Source of the DNA: Sphaerisporangium rufum | Lineage (GTDB): Bacteria; Actinomycetota; Actinomycetes; Streptosporangiales; Streptosporangiaceae | DNA: 64,000 nucleotides | Direction: 5' to 3' | Assembly (NCBI RefSeq): GCF_016863395.1 | Contig: NZ_BOOU01000053.1 | Coordinates: 62,001 to 126,000, forward strand | Shown here: positions 44,412 to 52,311 of the stretch, in pieces | How positions within the stretch are numbered: position 1 is the stretch's first letter | Layout of the letters: each line of letters begins with the position of its first letter | Translations under genes and position numbers: made by a program | The notes under the pieces: model-generated | Seen by the model: the letters and a program-made list of their open reading frames with translations, nothing else | Database searches by the model: none | Told to the model about the DNA's origin: nothing

Positions 44412-44564
44412 TCGCGCCCCTCATGTGGCCGGCGCCGGCCGGGTGATTCGGCTGACAGCGATTCAGGTGACGGCGACGCTGGGGACGGCGCCGTCAAGCC
44501 GGGCTGATCGAGCCCGCGCCGATCGGGGCCGGCCCGCGTGAGGACGGCGGCCCGCGGGCGCCGG

Positions 44565-45794
44565 TCAGCCTTCCAGGGCGTAGCGCATGACGCGGAACTT
44601 GGCCTGCGCCTCGGCCAGCTCGGCGGCCGGGTCGGAGCCGCCCATGATGCCGCAGCCGGCGAACAGCCGGGCCCGGCGGCCCTCGACCTGGGCGCAGCGC
44701 AGCGCGATGCCCCACTCGCCGTCGCCACGGCCGTCGATCCAGCCGACCGGCCCGGCGTAGCCGCCGCGGTCCATGCCCTCCAGCTCGCGGATGACGTCCA
44801 GCGCGACACCGGTGGGCGTGCCGCCGACGGCGGCGGTCGGGTGCATGGCCGCGACGACGTCGAGCACCGACGCGCCGTCGGCCAGCCGGCCGCGCACCCG
44901 GCTGGCCAGGTGCTGGACGTTCGGCAGCACCAGCAGCTCGGGCTCGGCCGGGATGTCCAGGGCGGCGCACAGCGGGGTGAGCGCCTGGCGGACCGAGGCG
45001 ACCGCGCACGCGTGCTCGTGCCGGTCCTTGGCCGAGGCGAACAGGGCCGCGGCCTGCCCGCGGTCCTCGGCGGCGGTCGCGCCGCGGTAGGTCGTGCCGG
45101 CCAGCACCAGGGACTCGACGGCCGAGCCGGTGTGCCGGACGAGCAGCTCGGGGGTGGCGCCGACCAGGCCGGCGCAGGAGAAGGTGTAGCAGCCGGGATA
45201 GGCGCGGGCCAACCGGTCCAGCAGCAACCGCACGTCGATGTCGCGCTCGCCGGTGGCCACCAGGTCGCGGGCCAGCACGACCTTCTCCAGCCGGCCCGAC
45301 CTGATCTCGGTGACCGCGCGGGCGACCGCGTGCTGCCACTGCGGCGCGCTCAGCGACCCGTCCCCGTAGACGACGCGGCCCGGCGTGCCGGCCGGGGCCA
45401 TCAGGTCGATCGGCGGCTCTCCGACGGTGGTGAGCCAGGCGTGGCCGCCCCGCCGGCCGAGCAGGACCCGCGGGACCACCAGCACCGAGCCGGCGACGTC
45501 CGGGTCGAAGGTGAAGGAGCCGAAGGCGACCGGGCCGGAGCCGGGGACCCGCACCTCGTCCTCGACCCGCAGCTCGTCGAAGACGGTGGCCAGCCAGCGC
45601 CGCGCCCACTCGAAGCGCCCCTTGCCCGGCGGCACCGCCACCCGGGCGGCCTCGCCCCACGCCACCAGGCCGTCGCCCCGGTGGACCCAGGCGTACGGGG
45701 CGACCTGCGGTAGTCGCGCGACCAGGTCCTCGGGGTGGTGGACCGGGACGGTGCGGACCAGCGGGGGGCGGGTTATACCGAGCGCGACACTCAC
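44565..45794 (-). CDS. menF: Isochorismate synthase
   Basis: 409 aa MenF/EntC/DhbC-type chorismate-binding enzyme: FGSFTFDPDVAGSVLVVPRVLLGR, LEKVVLARDLV, VGATPELLVR, AGTTYRGATAAEDRGQAAALFASAKDRHEHACAV, VQHLASRVRGRL and MHPTAAVGGTPTGVAL, GPVGWIDGRGDGEWGIALRCAQ. Together with menD and menE in the same region it makes isochorismate for menaquinone; a siderophore role is possible but no siderophore genes are near. GTG 45794 lies 7 nt after a leftward TAAGGT -10 box (45807-45802), so the transcript is leaderless. Confidence 0.88.
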   Translation of the reverse strand: MSVALGITRPPLVRTVPVHHPEDLVARLPQVAPYAWVHRGDGLVAWGEAARVAVPPGKGRFEWARRWLATVFDELRVEDEVRVPGSGPVAFGSFTFDPDVAGSVLVVPRVLLGRRGGHAWLTTVGEPPIDLMAPAGTPGRVVYGDGSLSAPQWQHAVARAVTEIRSGRLEKVVLARDLVATGERDIDVRLLLDRLARAYPGCYTFSCAGLVGATPELLVRHTGSAVESLVLAGTTYRGATAAEDRGQAAALFASAKDRHEHACAVASVRQALTPLCAALDIPAEPELLVLPNVQHLASRVRGRLADGASVLDVVAAMHPTAAVGGTPTGVALDVIRELEGMDRGGYAGPVGWIDGRGDGEWGIALRCAQVEGRRARLFAGCGIMGGSDPAAELAEAQAKFRVMRYALEG

Positions 45795-45995
45795 TCTGCC
45801 CACCTTATGCGGAAACTGAACGCGTTCGACATCGGGTGCCGCTCTGGCCGCCCGCCCGGCCCGCCGGGGGAGTGCGGTGGCCTGTCAAGCCACGATAGGG
45901 ACTTGGTCAACGGTAGCAACGCCTGGCCGCACGGTGATGGAGACCGCGGTGCCGGGGCCCCTACGTTGGGTGGCCGGGACGGCGGGGGAGGGGTC

Positions 45996-46952
45996 ATGGT
46001 CGGCAGGCTGGTGTCCGTGCTCGCGGCCGCGGCGGTGGGCACGGCGGGCGCGGCGGTGCCGGCGGCGGGCGGGACGGCGGCACCGGCCGCCGCCGAGGCC
46101 CGTGCCGAGATCCGTGCCGAGATCCGTGCCCAGGTCGGTGCCGGGGGGCGCGCCAGGGGTCGTGCGGCGGCCGAGCCGGTGCCCGCGGTGATGGCGGCCC
46201 TCGGCGATTCCATCACCGCCGGCTTCAACGCCTGCGGCTGGTACGCCGCCTGCCCGGCGCGTTCCTGGTCCACCGGCGACGCGGCCGGGGTGCGCAGCCA
46301 CTACCTGCGCCTGCTGGCGCTCGACCCGGCGCTGCGCGGGCACAACCTCAATTTCGCGGTGCCCGGCGCCACCAGCGCCGGGCTGGCGGCCCAGGCCGCC
46401 CGGGCGGTCGCCGCCCGCGCCGGATATGTCACGGTGCTGATCGGCGCGCAGGACGCCTGCTCCCGCCGGCAGGCGCGGATGACCCCGGTGGCGACCTACC
46501 GGGCGCGGATCACTCGGGCGTTCGCGCTGCTGGCCACCACCGGAACGAAGATCTTCGCGGCCAGCGTCCCGGACCTGTGGCGGCTGTGGCGGATCGGCCG
46601 CGACAACATGGTCGCCCGGTCGTTCTGGGCGATCGGCCACATCTGCCCGGCCATGCTGGCCGACGCCGCCTCCGATGCCCGCGCCGACCGGCTCCGCCGC
46701 GCGCGGGTGCGGGCCCGGGTGCGCGCCTACAACGCGGCGATGGCCGAGGTGTGCGCGGCGTACGGCCCGGGCTGCCGGTACGACGGGGGCGCGGTGTTCG
46801 ACTACCCCTTCACCCTGGACCACGTCAGCGCCTGGGACTTCTTCCATCCCGACGATCAGGGCCAGCGGGCGCTGGCGGAGGTGACCTACGCGGCCGGTTT
46901 CCGGTGGGACGCCGCCGTGGCGCCCGCGCCGCAGGCCGCCCGGCGGCGCTGA
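45996..46952 (+). CDS. Secreted SGNH/GDSL hydrolase
   Basis: 318 aa. A signal peptide (about 1-35, GRLVSVLAAAAVGTAGAAVPAAGG) is followed by an RAEIRAEIRAQ tandem-repeat stretch and then the SGNH domain: block I GDSITAGF, block II/III region NFAVPGATSAG and VLIGAQDAC, and block V SAWDFFHPDDQGQ. Likely an extracellular esterase or lipase. Several cysteines in NACGWYAACPARS and AYGPGCRYD may form disulfides. ATG 45996 has GGGGGAGGGG upstream. Confidence 0.82.
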   Translation: MVGRLVSVLAAAAVGTAGAAVPAAGGTAAPAAAEARAEIRAEIRAQVGAGGRARGRAAAEPVPAVMAALGDSITAGFNACGWYAACPARSWSTGDAAGVRSHYLRLLALDPALRGHNLNFAVPGATSAGLAAQAARAVAARAGYVTVLIGAQDACSRRQARMTPVATYRARITRAFALLATTGTKIFAASVPDLWRLWRIGRDNMVARSFWAIGHICPAMLADAASDARADRLRRARVRARVRAYNAAMAEVCAAYGPGCRYDGGAVFDYPFTLDHVSAWDFFHPDDQGQRALAEVTYAAGFRWDAAVAPAPQAARRR

Positions 46953-47014
46953 CCCGGCGGCCGCCGCGGGAGCCGCCGCCGGGCGGCCGCCGCCGGGGGC
47001 CGGGCCGCCCGCGG

Positions 47015-47635
47015 TCACAGCCAGCCGTTGTGGCGGGCCAGCGCGGCCGCCTCGATGCGGTTGCGGGTGCCGGTCTTGCCGATCGCCGCCGACAGGTAGT
47101 TGCGGACGGTGCTCTCCGACAGGTGCAGCCGGCCGGAGATGTCGGCGACGGTCGACCCGTCGGCGGCGGCGGCCAGCACGTCGCGTTCCCGTTCGGTGAG
47201 CGGGCTGGGGCCGGTGCTCAGCGCGGCGGCGGCCAGCGCCGGGTCGATCACCCGCTCGCCGGCGAGCACCCGGCGGATCGCGGCGGCCAGGTCCTCCACC
47301 GGGCCGTCCTTCACCAGGAAGCCCGCCGCGCCGGCCTCCATGGCGCGGCGCAGGTAGCCGGGCCGGCCGAACGTGGTGAGGATGAGCACCCGGCAGCCGG
47401 GCAGCCGGTCGCGCAGGTCGGCGGCGACCTCCAGGCCGCCGCGGCCGGGCATCTCGATGTCGAGCAGGGCCACGTCCGGCCGGTGCTCCAGCGCGGCGGG
47501 CAGCACCGCGTCGCCGGCGGCGACCTGGGCGACCACCCGCATGTCCGGCTCCATGTCGAGCAGCAGGGCGAGGGCGCCGCGCATCATGCCCTGGTCCTCG
47601 GCGAGCAGCACCCGGATCTCGGCCGGCCCGGTCAA
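47015..47635 (-). CDS. NarL/LuxR-type response regulator
   Basis: 206 aa. Receiver domain RVLLAEDQGMMRGALALLLDMEPDM, phospho-acceptor Asp in VALLDIEMPGRGGLE, TTFGRPGYLRRAMEAGAAGFLVKD; output HTH PLTERERDVLAAAADGSTVADISGRLHLSESTVRNYLSAAIGKTGTRNR. The TTG start at 47635 follows GGAGGTG by six bases and overlaps the kinase stop (TTGA). Controls the linked ABC exporter or lipid genes, by analogy with DesR-type systems. Confidence 0.9.
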   Translation of the reverse strand: MTGPAEIRVLLAEDQGMMRGALALLLDMEPDMRVVAQVAAGDAVLPAALEHRPDVALLDIEMPGRGGLEVAADLRDRLPGCRVLILTTFGRPGYLRRAMEAGAAGFLVKDGPVEDLAAAIRRVLAGERVIDPALAAAALSTGPSPLTERERDVLAAAADGSTVADISGRLHLSESTVRNYLSAAIGKTGTRNRIEAAALARHNGWL

Positions 47636-48828
47636 CGCGGCACCTCCGGCAGGATGACCTGGAGGTGGAACCCGCCCTCGGGCCCGTCGGCGGCCGCCAG
47701 CTCCCCGCCGGCCGCCTCCACCCGCTCGCGCAGACCGGGCAGGCCGTGGCCTGGGGAGCCGGACCTCGCCGGTCCGGCGCCGCCCCGGCCGTCGTCCTGG
47801 ATGGAAAGGACGGTGCGGCCCTGGCCGGCGGTCAGGTCGATCCGGCACGATCGGGCGCCGCTGTGCCGGATCAGGTTGGTGACCCCCTCGCGGACGGCCC
47901 AGCCGAGCAGGGCGTCGGTCTCCGGAGGCAGGGCGATCACCGGGACGCGGATGGCCGGCGTCACGCCCGCGTCGGCCAGGACGGCGCGGGCCGCGTCCAG
48001 CTCGGCGGCCAGCCCGCGGCCGCGGTACCCGGTGACGGCGGCGCGGACCTGGGTCAGCGCGTCGCGGCCGGTGCGCTCGATGTCGGCGGCCTGCCCGGCG
48101 GCCGCGGCGGTGTCGCCGGGCAGCAGCCGGCGGACCGCCTCTGCCTTGACCACCATCACCGAAAGGGTGTGGCCGAGCAGGTCGTGCAGGTCGCGGGAGA
48201 AACGCAGCCGCTCCTGCTCCACCGCGGCCCTGGCCAGCTCCTCGCGGGTCGCGCGCAGCTCGGCGATGACGTCGAACAGCCGCAGGATGATGGCCGGGAC
48301 CAGCCCGGCGGTGAAGGTGCCCCAGGCCATGGACAGGATGCCCGACCAGTCCTCGCCGTTGCGGGCGGCGAACAGCACCGCCGCGGCCATCACGGCGCCG
48401 AGCGCGACGCTCGTCTGGCGCAGGGAGGTCAGCGCGACCCCGCAGGCGATGGCGAGCAGCAGGAAGAGCATCTGCCAGCCGCTGGACAGCGCCGCGTTGA
48501 GCAGGACCACCAGCGCGCCCAGCGCGGGCAGCGGCCACCGGGCGGCGTGGCCCGGGCGGGTGAAGGCCAGCCGGATTGTGTACACGTACAGCGCGGTCAC
48601 TCCGGCGATTCCCGCCACGGCGAGCCAGACCGGGCGGGCGTCGCCGTGCAGCGTGTCCCACACCGGGACGGCGAGCAGCGACAGCCAGGGCAGGAAACCG
48701 CGGAAGGTCGGCCCTTGGGCGGCGAAGTCGCGCCCGGCCCGTCCGCCGCGGGGCGCGGCGGACGGCGGCGCCGAGGAGCCGGGGGACGACCCGGCGGACG
48801 TCCCCGCCGACCTGGAGGTCACGGTCAC
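47632..48828 (-). CDS. DesK-type sensor histidine kinase
   Basis: 398 aa. A disordered Ser/Pro N-terminus, five or so transmembrane helices (about 45-180), then HisKA_3 with phospho-acceptor RFSRDLHDLLGHTLSVMVVKAEAVRRLL and an HATPase with DDGRGG and GHGLPGLRERVEAAGG. Typical partner of a NarL-type regulator. Besides being in the exporter operon, it has a leftward TAGGTT -10 box (48840-48835) 6 nt before GTG 48828, so it may also have its own leaderless transcript. Confidence 0.9.
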   Translation of the reverse strand: MTVTSRSAGTSAGSSPGSSAPPSAAPRGGRAGRDFAAQGPTFRGFLPWLSLLAVPVWDTLHGDARPVWLAVAGIAGVTALYVYTIRLAFTRPGHAARWPLPALGALVVLLNAALSSGWQMLFLLLAIACGVALTSLRQTSVALGAVMAAAVLFAARNGEDWSGILSMAWGTFTAGLVPAIILRLFDVIAELRATREELARAAVEQERLRFSRDLHDLLGHTLSVMVVKAEAVRRLLPGDTAAAAGQAADIERTGRDALTQVRAAVTGYRGRGLAAELDAARAVLADAGVTPAIRVPVIALPPETDALLGWAVREGVTNLIRHSGARSCRIDLTAGQGRTVLSIQDDGRGGAGPARSGSPGHGLPGLRERVEAAGGELAAADGPEGGFHLQVILPEVPR

Positions 48829-48853
48829 CGCCCCAACCTAGCCGCTCGCCGGC

Positions 48854-49585
48854 TCATGCCCGGCGGCCGGCGTAGCGGTAGCCGTACCGGGCGTACATCC
48901 CGAGGACCAGCAGCCAGCCGAGCAGGATCAGCGCGGAGCGGAGGGTGGGCGACTGGCCGAAGGCGACGTGCCGGGCGATGTCGGCGTAGTTGTGGGTGGG
49001 CGTCCACTGCGCGATGGCCTTCAGCCAGCCGGGGAAGCGCTCGATGGGCAGCCACAGGCCGCCGGCGACGGCCAGTCCCATGGTGGCGGCGAGGTTGGCG
49101 AGGCCGGCCGACTGGCCGGTGAGGCGGTAGCCGTTGCCGAGCCCGAACAGGGTGAAGGGGATGGTGCCGAGCCATAGCAGCGCGACGATGGCCACCCACT
49201 GGGCGGGCCGCAGCGTGACATCGTTGATCAGCACGCCGGCCAGCAGCACCGCGGCGATGCCCGGTACCACCACGACCATGCCGGTGACGGTCTTGCCGGC
49301 CAGCACGGCGGTGGGGGACAGGGGGGTGAGGCGGAGCTGGCGCAGCCAGCCGGTGGCGCGGTCCTCGCCGAGGCCGGTGCCGTTGTTGAAGGCCGATCCC
49401 ATGCCGCCGTAGGCGGCCATGCTGACCATGATGAACAGCGCGACCTCCTGCCGGCCGTCGCCGGGGGCCAGCCCGAGGGTGGTGAAGATCAGGTACATCA
49501 CGGTGGGCATCGCGACGCCGAAGACGAGGAAGGTGACGTCGCGCAGCACGCGGGCGAGTTCCAGGCGGACGTAGCCGAGCATCAC
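48854..49585 (-). CDS. ABC-2 type transporter permease
   Basis: 243 aa with six transmembrane helices; opening LGYVRLELARVLRDVTFLVFGVAMPTVMYLIF and the mid-protein GWLRQLRLTPLSPTAVLAGK follow ABC-2 exporters of the drug/lipid class. GTG 49585 (or ATG 49582) overlaps the stop of the ATP-binding gene. Works with the ATPase encoded immediately upstream, and is cotranscribed with the two-component pair 26 bp downstream. Confidence 0.88.
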   Translation of the reverse strand: MMLGYVRLELARVLRDVTFLVFGVAMPTVMYLIFTTLGLAPGDGRQEVALFIMVSMAAYGGMGSAFNNGTGLGEDRATGWLRQLRLTPLSPTAVLAGKTVTGMVVVVPGIAAVLLAGVLINDVTLRPAQWVAIVALLWLGTIPFTLFGLGNGYRLTGQSAGLANLAATMGLAVAGGLWLPIERFPGWLKAIAQWTPTHNYADIARHVAFGQSPTLRSALILLGWLLVLGMYARYGYRYAGRRA

Positions 49586-50499
49586 AGGGAGGTCCCTTCC
49601 AGGGCGGGGGTGGCGGCGGAGCCGGCGGTGAGGGCGACGAAAGCGTCCTCCAGGTCGGCGGGTGCGACCTCCAGGTCGCGGATGGCGCCGGCCGCGGCGA
49701 TGGCGGCCACGGTGGCGTCGGAGTCGGTGCAGCGCAGGTGGGCCCGGCCGCCGCGCAGTTCGACGGAGGTCACTCCGGGCAGCTCGCGGAGCCAGGTGGT
49801 GGAGTCGCCCGAGACCGTCAGGCTGACGGTGGTGAGCGCGGCGACGCGCTTGATCTCCCGGCTGGTGCCGTCGGCGACCACCCGGCCGCGGTCCACGACC
49901 ACGATCCGGTCGGCGTGCTCGTCGGCCTCCTCCAGGTAGTGGGTGGAGAAGAGGACGGTCTTGCCGCGGGCGGCGAACCGCCGCATGCCCTCCCAGAACC
50001 GGCGGCGGGCCTCGACGTCGAGCGCGGCGGTCGGCTCGTCCAGGATGAGCAGGTCGGGGTCGCCGACCAGGGCGAGGGCGAACCGGACCCGCTGGGCCTG
50101 ACCGCCGGAGAGCCGGTCGACCCGGCGGCCGGCCTCGCCGGTGAGCCGCGCGGCGGCCAGGACGTCTTCCAGGGGGAGCGGGGCACGGTAGGTGCCGGCC
50201 ACGAACCGGAGCAGTTCCTGGACGGTGACCCGGGAGGGCAGCCCGCCCTCCTGCGGCATCGCGCCCATCCGGCCGTCGCGCAGCGCCTGCTCGGCCGGAC
50301 CGCCGAAGATGGCCGCCCGGCCGGAGTCCGGCTCGACCAGGCCGAGCATCATGCCGATGGTGGTGGACTTGCCGGCGCCGTTCGGGCCGAGGAGGGCCAC
50401 GGTCTGGCCCGAGGGGATGTCCAGGTTCAGGCCGTGCACGGCGCGGACCGTCCCGTATGTCTTGGTCAGCTCAGTGAGCGACACCGCTTCGCTGCTCAT
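49582..50499 (-). CDS. ABC transporter ATP-binding protein
   Basis: 305 aa. Walker A LLGPNGAGKST, Q-loop MPQEGGLPS, signature RLSGGQAQRVRFALALVG, Walker B LLILDEPTAALD and H-loop FSTHYLEEADEHA. The C-terminal ferredoxin-like extension (VSLTVSGDSTTWLRELPGVTSVELRGG) matches drug/lantibiotic exporters. First gene of the leftward exporter/two-component operon. TAGATT at 50511-50506 lies 6 nt before ATG, so initiation is leaderless. Confidence 0.93.
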   Translation of the reverse strand: MSSEAVSLTELTKTYGTVRAVHGLNLDIPSGQTVALLGPNGAGKSTTIGMMLGLVEPDSGRAAIFGGPAEQALRDGRMGAMPQEGGLPSRVTVQELLRFVAGTYRAPLPLEDVLAAARLTGEAGRRVDRLSGGQAQRVRFALALVGDPDLLILDEPTAALDVEARRRFWEGMRRFAARGKTVLFSTHYLEEADEHADRIVVVDRGRVVADGTSREIKRVAALTTVSLTVSGDSTTWLRELPGVTSVELRGGRAHLRCTDSDATVAAIAAAGAIRDLEVAPADLEDAFVALTAGSAATPALEGTSL

Positions 50500-50545
50500 G
50501 GATCGAATCTAGGAGGACCCCGCGCGGCGGGGTAGGCATCGAGAT

Positions 50546-50583
50546 CCCCTGCCGGGCAGGACAAATGTCCCGCCCGGCAGGGG
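50546..50583. repeat. 38-bp hairpin
   Basis: CCCCTGCCGGGC (50546-50557) and GCCCGGCAGGGG (50572-50583) pair perfectly; inside, GGACA (50559-50563) and TGTCC (50566-50570) continue the symmetry around AA. It lies between the RidA stop and the ABC start. Terminator for ridA, or operator with the inner dyad GGACA-AA-TGTCC, are both possible. Confidence 0.7.
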
Positions 50584-50587
50584 GTTG

Positions 50588-50604
50588 TGATCTACATTGT
50601 TAAG
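50588..50604. repeat. 17-bp direct repeat, left copy
   Basis: TGATCTACATTGTTAAG. Identical to the right copy at 52274-52290 except for one base. The two bracket the RidA/WYL pair. It also contains the TetR-like dyad core TACATTGTA in near form. Confidence 0.65.
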
Positions 50605-50681
50605 CGCATCGCTCGCGTACTGTTCGAACACGCACGGCCGGGCGGCTTCGGTTCACCGTTCCGGCGCGCGGCCGGGCGGCC

Positions 50682-51083
50682 TCACCCTACGGCGGTCCCC
50701 TCGAGCTCGACCATCAGTTCGGTGATCGCCAGCCGGGTCACCCCGAGCAGCGTGGTGGGCGGTGTCACCCCGGCGGCGCCCAGCCGCGCGGCCAGCACCC
50801 CGTAGTGCTCCAACAGCCGGTCGACGTCGGTGGTGTAGACGTTGAGCCGGACCAGGTTCGCCAGCGACATGCCGGCCTCGCCGAGCACGGCCGCGAGGTT
50901 GTCCAGGCTCAGCGCCAGCTGCGCCGCCATGTCACCGGTATGCTGGGGCCGGCCGTCGCCGTCCGTCGCGGTCTGCCCGGCGCAGAACAGGGTCCGGGTG
51001 TGCCCGGAGACGACCTCCCCCTGGTCGTACCCCACCTTCACCGACCACTCCCACGGGTTGACCGGCGTTCGCTCCACTGCCAT
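50682..51083 (-). CDS. RidA family protein
   Basis: 133 aa YjgF/YER057c/UK114-fold protein. RidA enzymes deaminate reactive enamines and imines left by PLP enzymes. The pattern TLFCAGQTATDGDGRPQHTGDMAAQLALSLDNLAAVLGEAGMSLANLVRLNVYTTDV and PTTLLGVTRLAITELMVELEGTAV is typical, with the trimer-interface loop; the catalytic Arg of RidA proper is replaced by GVTRLA-type sequence as in Rid1-7 subgroups. Divergent from the WYL regulator, which is its likely controller. Confidence 0.88.
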   Translation of the reverse strand: MAVERTPVNPWEWSVKVGYDQGEVVSGHTRTLFCAGQTATDGDGRPQHTGDMAAQLALSLDNLAAVLGEAGMSLANLVRLNVYTTDVDRLLEHYGVLAARLGAAGVTPPTTLLGVTRLAITELMVELEGTAVG

Positions 51084-51211
51084 CTCGGCTCCTCATCATT
51101 TCGTCGATCCGGCGTCCCCAGGCCGGCCCGGTGGCCGGATGCCGGACGCGTCGCCGAGCCTCGCAGAGAAATCACGACACCTTCTGTCATGTATTTCGAT
51201 AATCTTCGCGG

Positions 51212-52234
51212 GTGCGCGCCGACCGGCTGGTCTCGCTGGTGCTGCTGCTGCGCCGGCACGGCCGGCTGCCGGCGGCCGCGCTGGCCCGCGAGCTGGAGGT
51301 GTCCACCCGCACCGTGCTGCGCGACATCGAGGCGTTGTCGGCGGCCGGCGTCCCGGTGTACGCCGAGCGCGGCCGGCACGGCGGGTTTGCGTTGCTGCCC
51401 GGCTTCCGGACCGAGCTCACCGGGCTCACCCCCGATGAGGCCCTCGCGCTGCTGGTCGCCGGATCGCGGCGCGGCGCGCAGGCGTTCGGCCTCGGCTCGG
51501 CGCTCGCCACCGCGATGCTCAAGGTGATGGACGCGCTGCCGGAGGGCTACCGGGACACCGCCGCCGGCGCCGCCGGGCGACTGCTCATCGAGCCGCAGAC
51601 CGACCTGCTCTCGCGCCGGCTGGTCGAGGAGGAGGTGCCGGACGCGATCGCGGCCGAGGTCCTGCGCGCGGTGGTCGCCGGACACCGGCTCGAGATCCAG
51701 TACGCGGCCGCGGACCGGCCCCCGACGTGGCGCACGGTGGACCCGATCGGCCTGGTCACCGTCCGCGACCGGGGCTACCTGCTGGCCACCAGGTCCGGCG
51801 CCGACCGCACCTACCGGCTGTCGCGGATCCTGGCCGCCAGGGAGCTCGACGAGCCCGCCCGGCGAGCGGACCGGGTCGACCTGGACCGTGCCTGGCGGGA
51901 CCGCGGCACCCGATTCCGGGCCGGCGGCGACCAGGTCGCCGTGCTGGCGCGGGTGGACCCGGCGGTCCGGGAGGACCTGATGGGCACCGCGCTGGCCGTC
52001 CGCACCGAGGAGACCGGCCCGGACGGCCGGCTGCGGCTGGAGGTCACCTTCCAGGATCGCCGGCACGCCGAATGGGCGCTGTGGCGGCTCGCCGCCGGCG
52101 CCGAGGTGCTGGCCCCGCAGTGGCTGCGCGACGCGCTGGGCGACCGGGCCGCCGCGATCGCCGCCCGCTACGCGCGGCGCCCGGCCCCGCTCGCCGGCCG
52201 GCCGGACGAGCCGGATCACATCGGGACCGGCTGA
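51212..52234 (+). CDS. WYL-domain DeoR/YafY-like regulator
   Basis: 340 aa. N-terminal HTH_11 MRADRLVSLVLLLRRHGRLPAAALARELEVSTRTVLRDIEALSAAGVPVYAERGRHGGFALLPGF (1-65), a middle helical region, then a WYL domain (about 165-245: EIQYAAADRPPTWRTVDPIGLVTVRDRGYLLATR ... YRLSRILAARELDEPARR) and WCX C-terminus. GTG 51212 start. The 128-bp gap to divergent ridA has GACA-N5-TGTC (51176-51188), a plausible operator. Members sense nucleic acid or metabolite ligands. Confidence 0.87.
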   Translation: MRADRLVSLVLLLRRHGRLPAAALARELEVSTRTVLRDIEALSAAGVPVYAERGRHGGFALLPGFRTELTGLTPDEALALLVAGSRRGAQAFGLGSALATAMLKVMDALPEGYRDTAAGAAGRLLIEPQTDLLSRRLVEEEVPDAIAAEVLRAVVAGHRLEIQYAAADRPPTWRTVDPIGLVTVRDRGYLLATRSGADRTYRLSRILAARELDEPARRADRVDLDRAWRDRGTRFRAGGDQVAVLARVDPAVREDLMGTALAVRTEETGPDGRLRLEVTFQDRRHAEWALWRLAAGAEVLAPQWLRDALGDRAAAIAARYARRPAPLAGRPDEPDHIGTG

Positions 52235-52273
52235 GCGCGGCGGCCGCGCGCGCGATGCCGGGCGGCACTTCTA

Positions 52274-52290
52274 TGATCTACATTGTAAAG
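52274..52290. repeat. 17-bp direct repeat, right copy
   Basis: TGATCTACATTGTAAAG; 16 of 17 bases match 50588-50604. It lies between two gene ends (WYL stop 52234 and tricorn stop 52312), where no promoter is needed, which argues for a recombination scar as much as an operator. Confidence 0.65.
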
Positions 52291-52311
52291 GCGCTGGATC
52301 GGAGTAGTTGA

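Noticed and set aside
49738-50535. Rightward open frame antisense to the ABC ATPase
   Set aside because: No start signal, no motif, and the leftward gene has every ABC motif.
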